This document shows, one piece after another, positions 58,801-64,000 of a stretch of 64,000 bases of DNA. This DNA is from Haematococcus lacustris (taxonomy: Eukaryota; Chlorophyta; Chlorophyceae; Chlamydomonadales; Haematococcaceae). The number at the start of each line of letters is the position of its first letter. Within the stretch, counting starts at the first letter, position 1. The notes under the pieces were generated by a model that saw nothing but the letters and a program-made list of their open reading frames with translations, made no database searches and was not told the origin of the DNA. The stretch spans positions 3,914,825 through 3,978,824 of the forward strand of contig JASKMD010000021.1 in the NCBI GenBank assembly GCA_030144725.1, in the 5' to 3' direction. Position numbers and translations under genes: made by a program.

Positions 58801-61800
58801 CATCACTACACCCACCTTCCTTGCTCTACCTAGCTGGGCTGCAGGTGGCTGCAGTCAGCAGGCCCTCACCCCCCCGGTAGGACCCCCCCCCCACCCCGAC
58901 CGCCCCCCCACCCCCTCGCCACCGCCTGGACCCCACCCAGGCTATCACGCCTGCCTCACCCCCCCTTGCCCACCCCGCCCCTGTGTGTCGCACCTACCTG
59001 CCTGCCCCCTGCCTGAGCGTGACCAGGCTAGGCCCTGCTGCCTGCAGCCCCCCCAGCCCTGGCCTGCAGTGTGCCCCTGAAGGCGGCTGGCCCCTGCTGC
59101 CTGCACTGTGGTGGCACATGGCGGCAGCCTGATGCACCCTGCACCCTGCGCCGTGTGCCTGCCTGCCTGCCTGCCTGCCCTTGCAGCCCCCCCGGCCTGG
59201 CCTGCTGGTCAGCCTGGCCGACTGCCTGGTGGGCCCTGAGCTGCGCTCTTGCCTGGAGCAGGCCGCAGCGCGCCTGCAGCTGCTGGCAGTGGCCACAAAC
59301 ACGCTCAGGTGAGGCAGGCCGGGGGCAGGGCGGGGCGGGACAGAGGGAGTCAGGGGACGTATGTGTAGCAGGGGGCAGGGCCAGGGCAGCGGGGGGCAGG
59401 GCAGGAGGGGGGCAGGGCAGGAGGGGGGCAGGGGGTTGGTCCAGGGCCAGGGTGGCCAGCATGCGACTCGTGGAATGCCTCATGGCCCCACCCACCCACC
59501 CACCCACCCCCCTGCCTGCCCTGCCCTGCCCTGTCCCCCCCTGCCTTACCCCAGGTGGGCTGGGCCCTGCAGCCAGCAGGTGGCCCCCCAGCTGTACTGC
59601 CTGCTGCTGGGCCTGTGGGGCTGCGACCCCAACCCCGCATGGCGCGCCCCCACCACCCTGCTGGCCCAGGCCATGGCTGCCCTGGCCTCTGCCTGCCAGG
59701 CTGCTGCTGAGACCCTGGGGGCAGACCAGGACAGTGCCACTGCTGCCAGCGGCACAGCAGCGCCTGACTCCACGATGGAGGGAGCGGCGGAGGGCCAGGC
59801 AGCAGCGGGCGGGCAGGGGGGAGATGGCAGCTGTGGGAAGGGGCCGCAAGCTGGGGGGGGGGCTGGGGGGGGGGGCGGCAGCAGCAACAGCAGCAGCTCA
59901 GCGGACAGGGGGGGAAGTAGGGGTCCGGGGGGGGGAGGGACAGCCATCACCAGGCAGGGGGGAGGGCCAGCCAGCCCAGGGCAGCAGGCTGGCAGGGGGC
60001 GGGGGAAGCACCTGGGTGCCGGCTGGGTGGCAGGCGGTGGCCGCGGAGCATGCACCTGCCCTGATGGATCGTCTGTGCAAGGAAGCTGCCCGGTAGGCGT
60101 ATGCCCCAGCGGCTCAATGTGAGCGCAGCTGGCCTGGCTTGGAGTTTGTAAAGCAGCAGCTGTGAAGCTGTGAAGCTGTGAAGCTGTGAAGGGAGCGCAG
60201 CACAGTGCTGGGCCGCTAGGGTGAAGACTGACCTAGCTGCTCCTGCTCTAGCCAGTGCTGCCCCCTACCCCCCTTGCCCCTGCTCCGGCCCCTGCCCTAA
60301 CCAGACCAGCTAGGTGCCAGGGTCCAGGGAGGGCGCTCCGCTCAGCCCTCCAGTCAATACTGGACAAGCCTTAGGCCAGACCTGGTGCCTTGCTACTGAA
60401 ACGCTGACACAGCCTGGTGGCACCTGATCCGGCCAGCGCTGCGTCAAGCCTCACCTGACCCTAGCCTCTCCCCTGGCCCCTGCCCCTGCCTGCCGTTACT
60501 CCCACCCTCCCCGCCCTCTCTTTCCCTGACTGCTGTCAAGTGCACACTACGGCCACCCTGGCCCCACCCACGGTGCCCCTCTGCTGCACCCCGGCCTGCC
60601 CTGCCCCCCCTGCTGAGCCCCGCTCGCCCCCTGCTGCTCCCCCGCCTGCCCCGCCCCCCTCGCAGTTGGTCTGTCGACTCCCCCGACTGGCTGACGCTGC
60701 GGGCGCTGCTGATGACCAGCGGGCCGCACACGCTGGCCGACCTGGCCCCGCACTTCATCCGCGCTGCCGCCCCCCTGATGGCGGACCAGGAGGGCGAAGC
60801 GGCACTGCGCCTGGCGCTGCTGCAGCTTGTGGACGCGGTGATGGAGGATGAGGCCAGGGGGGCGGCACTGGCGGGGGAGCAGGTGGCGGCTGAGCTGCTG
60901 GACAAGGTGAGGGGGGGAGGGGGCCAGGCAGGGTGTGGGGGGGAGGGGGCCAGGCAAGGTGTGTGCGGGGGGAGGGGGAGTGTGACTACACAGTCATATG
61001 GTCATAGGTGTGAACACATAGAGTGGGAGTACAGCACAGGGTTCGGGTGTGGGGTGCTGGGTGCCGGGTTCAGACAGGGCAGTGGCCAGTGCTGTCAATG
61101 GGTGAGGGGTAGGCTGTCTTCAACCGCTTGAAGGACATGCTGCAGGTTGCTTCGCCCCAGTCCCTGTTCCCACTGCTGTTTATCACTGCTGGCATCACCT
61201 CGCTCCACAGCCTGCTGTACAATGCCAGCCCGATCCGACTTGGGGTGACCTGACCCTGACCTCGCCTGGCCTAGTCCAGCTCTGCCCCCGCCCCCCAGGT
61301 GCTCCTCCCGCCCCTGATCTGGCGAGCAGGCAAGACCGCCGCCGCCGTGCGCTTTGCCGCCGTGACGGCCCTGGCCACTCAGCTGCGGCGCCGCCTGGTG
61401 CCGGGCCGGGTTGTGCTGCGCCTGGTGTCTGACGGCAGCCTGCTCCCCCTGCTGCTCCAGGAGCTGGAAGAGGATTGGTGCGAGGGGCAGGCTGGGCTGC
61501 TGACTGGGTCAGGGGCTCAGGGGAGGCGGTGGAGCCAAGTAGGGCAGGCTGGGCTGGGCTGGTGCGTTGTCCAGGGTCTAGGGGGTGTGGAGCTGAGAGG
61601 GGTTATGACTGGCCTTGACTGAGCCTGGCAGTCAGGGGGGCGGGCAGTACTGAGGGCAGGGGGAGGGACACACGCCAGAGGTAGAGGCAGCCGGGGGGGG
61701 GGGGGGGGGGCTGGCCCCACCGCCTGCATGCGTGCATGCGTGCATGTGGGCCCCTCATTGTGTAGCCAGCCAGGGTGCCTGACTAGCTTGTGCAGCAACA

Positions 61801-63990
61801 ACTCAGGGGGATGTCGCACCCACAGGCTGGCCCCTGCAGTGCCCCTGACAGCGTGCAGCGTGGAGGTGTAGGTGCTGGGCAGCTGATCAGACGCTGCCCA
61901 GCTGCTGGGCTGCTGCTGGAAGCTGGTGGGAAGCTGGCAGCAGCAGGTGGGAAGGTGTGTGCTGGGTGGCAATGCGATGTGCAGGTATGTGGATGTGCGG
62001 CTGGCCGCCTGCTGGGTGGCGGAGTGCCTGCTGCGGCTGGTGGGACACAGGCTGTCTCATGAGCCGCGGCGGCAGCTGTACCCAGCTCTCACAAAGCGCC
62101 TGGACGACTCCAGCAATGCGGTGAGGGGGAGCCAGCCTTTCCCACCCCACCCCACCCCACCCCACCCCACCCCACCCCACCCCACCCCACCCCACCCCAC
62201 CCCACCCCACCCCACCCCACCCCACCCCACCCCACCCCACCCCACCCCACCCCACCCCACCCCACCCCACCCCACCCCACCCCACCCCACCCCACCCCAC
62301 CCCACCCCACCCCACCCCACCCCACCCCACCCCACCCCACCCCACCCCACCCCACCCCACCCCACCCCACCCCACCCCACCCCACCCCACCCCACCCCAC
62401 CCCACCCCACCCCACCCCACCCCACCCCACCCCACCCCACCCCACCCCACCCCACCCCACCCCACCCCACCCCACCCCACCCCACCCCACCCCACCCCAC
62501 CCCACCCCACCCCACCCCACCCCACCCCACCCCACCCCACCCCACCCCACCCCACCCCACCCCACCCCACCCCACCCCACCCCACCCCACCCCACCCCAC
62601 CCCACCCCACCCGCCCTGTGCCCTGCTGACCAACCCTCAGGTGCGGCTAGCAGCCTGCCGGGCCCTGGTGGCGTTCTGCTGCACCCTGGACCCTGGCTAC
62701 TGTGAGACTAACGCCGGCTACCTGGCTCAAGGTGAACACCTCTGACACCTACCCCTAGGCCCCCCACTGTTCTGGGGCAGACTCCCTAAAGGCAGCACAG
62801 GTTATGGGCCCACTAGCCTAATGCCAAAATCTGAGGGAGGCAAAGAAACTCCCGGCTCGCAGTCCAGTGCGATGGCAACTTTGCCGTATATTTCGCCGCC
62901 AATCCTTGTGCTAAATGCGTCCACATCGTTTGTCGAGTGGAAGGGGAATGCGTTGGGTCGCTGTCTGTGCCACACATAGCACTCCAGCAGCCTGCCATCA
63001 TGAGCGCTCCCTGCGCATTCCCCTTCCACTCGACAAACGATGTGGACGCATTTAGCACAAGGATTGGCGGCGAAATATACGGCAAAGTTGCCATCGCACT
63101 GGACTGCGAGCCGGGAGTTTCTTTGCCTCCCTCAGATTTTGGCATTAGGCTAGTGGGCCCATAACCTAAAGGCAACACAGCACTCGTTAGAGGGATGGCC
63201 TCGACCGGACAAACGCAGTAACAAACATAGGGCGAGCTTACGCTCACCTAAAGGCAGCACAGCACTCGTTAGAGGGATGGCCTCGACCGGACAAACGCAG
63301 TAAAGGCCCTACTGCAGAGCGCGAACTAAAAAGTGCCTCACACATTAGGTCAAGTCTCCCAGAAACTCTGATGGTCTGACTGACCTCAACCTCCTTACTC
63401 CAACACTCCCCCTTGCCCCCTGTGCTCAACAAACGAGAGGGGGAAGGCCGCCAAGCAGCCTCACGGCTGACGGCTGAAGCCGTGTTAGCCAGCGGTTAGG
63501 ACCCCCCTCATCATATGCAGACATTACCCAACTCATATAGATATATATGCCATAACTCATCATACCCCCTCAACAGTGTATGCCCAACAACACCTCTCCC
63601 CGCCTCCACCTTCACCCTCCTGCCGTGATCCCTAACCCTACCCTAACCCCAACCCTAACCCTCCCTCCTGCCGTGATCCCTTGCCCTCTCTTCACAGCCT
63701 GGGCAATTCCTCCCCACACCCACCTCAGACTGCTGCCACCTCCGCTCCCATATCTTCTTTTACACCGCCTCTCCCCTTCCTACCCCTTCTTCATACCCCC
63801 ACCCCTCTCCCCGCCCCTTCACACACACCGTTGCTGATCCCCGCCAACCCCCCTCGCCCACCCCGCTCTTCCCTGCAGCCGTGATCATCCACATGGACGA
63901 CAGTGAGCCAGCCATCCAGGAGGCCGCCGCTGAGGTGTTGGAGACGCTGGCAGCCAAGAAGCCGGTGGCGGTCAGGGACGAAGTGCTCAA
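53996..63990 (+). CDS. DNAAF5: axonemal dynein assembly factor 5 (HEAT-repeat protein DNAAF5/HEATR2), 3' end outside window
   Basis: Exons with GT-AG borders: 53996-54537, 55032-55161, 55890-55990, 56397-56547, 57212-58296, 58617-58698, 59187-59308, 59555-60092, 60666-60906, 61299-61477, 61985-62120, 62641-62731 and 63879 onward. The product is a string of HEAT repeats. Diagnostic similarity to animal DNAAF5 includes ALEDGFPDIKRLACSTCACL, NLGHQHAKVR then a helix, LIWRAGKTAAAVRFAAVTAL, LLLQELEEDW, LYPALTKRLDDSSNAVR and VIIHMDDSEPAIQEAAAEVL, in the correct order. DNAAF5 works in the cytoplasm to pre-assemble axonemal dynein arms; loss gives immotile cilia. Exon 57212-58296 carries a Gly/Ser-rich insertion (about 57410-57660). 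Exon 59555-60092 changes frame within G runs (about 59850-60030), probably an assembly indel. The ATG is the first in frame with a long N-terminal exon. Confidence 0.9.
55771..55876. repeat. (CTG)n next to a DNAAF5 splice acceptor
   Basis: About 106 bp of CTG with a few CCG and CTA words ends about 13 bp before the intron 2 acceptor (55889). Length change here could affect splicing of exon 3. Confidence 0.85.
56612..56645. repeat. (GTAGGG)n short tract in DNAAF5 intron
   Basis: Five to six copies of a telomere-like hexamer on the sense strand. A (CCCCTA)n tract of similar size sits in the last Kir intron region at 39368-39402. Confidence 0.85.
62141..62612. repeat. (CCCCA)n pentamer array inside a DNAAF5 intron
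   Basis: About 94 essentially perfect copies fill the 520-bp intron 62121-62640. The minus strand is (GGGGT)n. The Pro/His/Thr and Gly-Val-Gly-Trp frames crossing it are artefacts. Confidence 0.96.
62799..63167. repeat. perfect 154-bp inverted repeat in a DNAAF5 intron (hairpin)
   Basis: 62799-62952 and 63014-63167 are reverse complements over 154 bp with no mismatch that I can find, separated by 61 bp. Inside the intron 62732-63878 it would fold into a very long stem in the pre-mRNA. Both arms carry the same 40-odd codon frame (contains NDVDAFSTRIGGEIYGK), pointing to a duplicated and inverted gene or element fragment. Confidence 0.9.
63165..63302. repeat. ~57-bp direct repeat downstream of the inverted repeat
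   Basis: CCTAAAGGCA followed by ACACAGCACTCGTTAGAGGG and more, ending ACAAACGCAGTAA, occurs at 63165-63222 and again at 63246-63303 with one or two changes. The first ~15 bp (CTAAAGGCAGCACAG) also occur at 62786, just left of the inverted repeat. Confidence 0.8.
63631..63665. repeat. degenerate CCCTAA telomere-type tract in a DNAAF5 intron
   Basis: Four or five CCCTAA/CCCTA words, the complement of the TTAGGG repeat seen at 6174-6335, here short and degenerate. Confidence 0.7.
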
Positions 63991-64000
63991 GGTGCGGCGG

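Noticed and set aside
61887..62705. Pro-His-Pro-Thr or Gly-Gly-Val-Gly-Trp proteins
   Set aside because: Caused by the (CCCCA)n intron of DNAAF5; true exons end at 62120 and resume at 62641.

Overview
This is nuclear DNA of a green alga, most likely of the order Chlamydomonadales. The evidence is very high GC, many short exons with GT-AG introns, Copia and Gypsy retroelements, an axonemal-dynein assembly factor (so the cell builds motile cilia) and a TTAGGG telomere-type array. I cannot name the species; a Haematococcus-like alga is only a guess.

1-13.5 kb is almost gene-free and satellite-like: a TGCC/CAG compound minisatellite, a 22-bp GC minisatellite, a hexamer array, a 2.1-kb 12-bp satellite, 27 copies of TTAGGG, a 500-N gap, then arrays built on AGGACCCTG, many of them perfect palindromes. 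13.5-25.5 kb is a clean nested insertion. A defective Copia element (minus strand, CCATG target duplication) carries a young, apparently intact chromovirus-type Gypsy element (plus strand, ACGGG target duplication) inside one of its LTRs. 25.5-28.1 kb is a low-complexity segment bounded by inverted repeats.

28.4-37 kb (plus strand) holds an unrecognised multi-exon protein, a gene joining a PHAX-type RNA-binding domain to an SF2 helicase of the Dicer/RIG-I type (cut by a second 500-N gap), and the last exons of a CPBP-family membrane protease. 38.9-48.4 kb (minus strand) is an inward-rectifier (Kir) potassium channel with a TIGYG filter. Its Kir cytoplasmic domain is followed in frame by a second complete copy of that domain, then a low-complexity and glutamine-rich tail. 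This tandem-domain channel is the best candidate for something undescribed. 49.6-51.1 kb is a degenerate foldback element, 52.3 kb is an intron-containing tRNA-Thr gene, and 54.0-64.0 kb (plus strand) is the HEAT-repeat protein DNAAF5 (HEATR2), running off the window. One of its introns holds a perfect 154-bp inverted repeat.

The protein genes look unrelated to one another; there is no operon logic. Several exons lose frame at G homopolymers, which points to uncorrected assembly indels, so some gene models are approximate.
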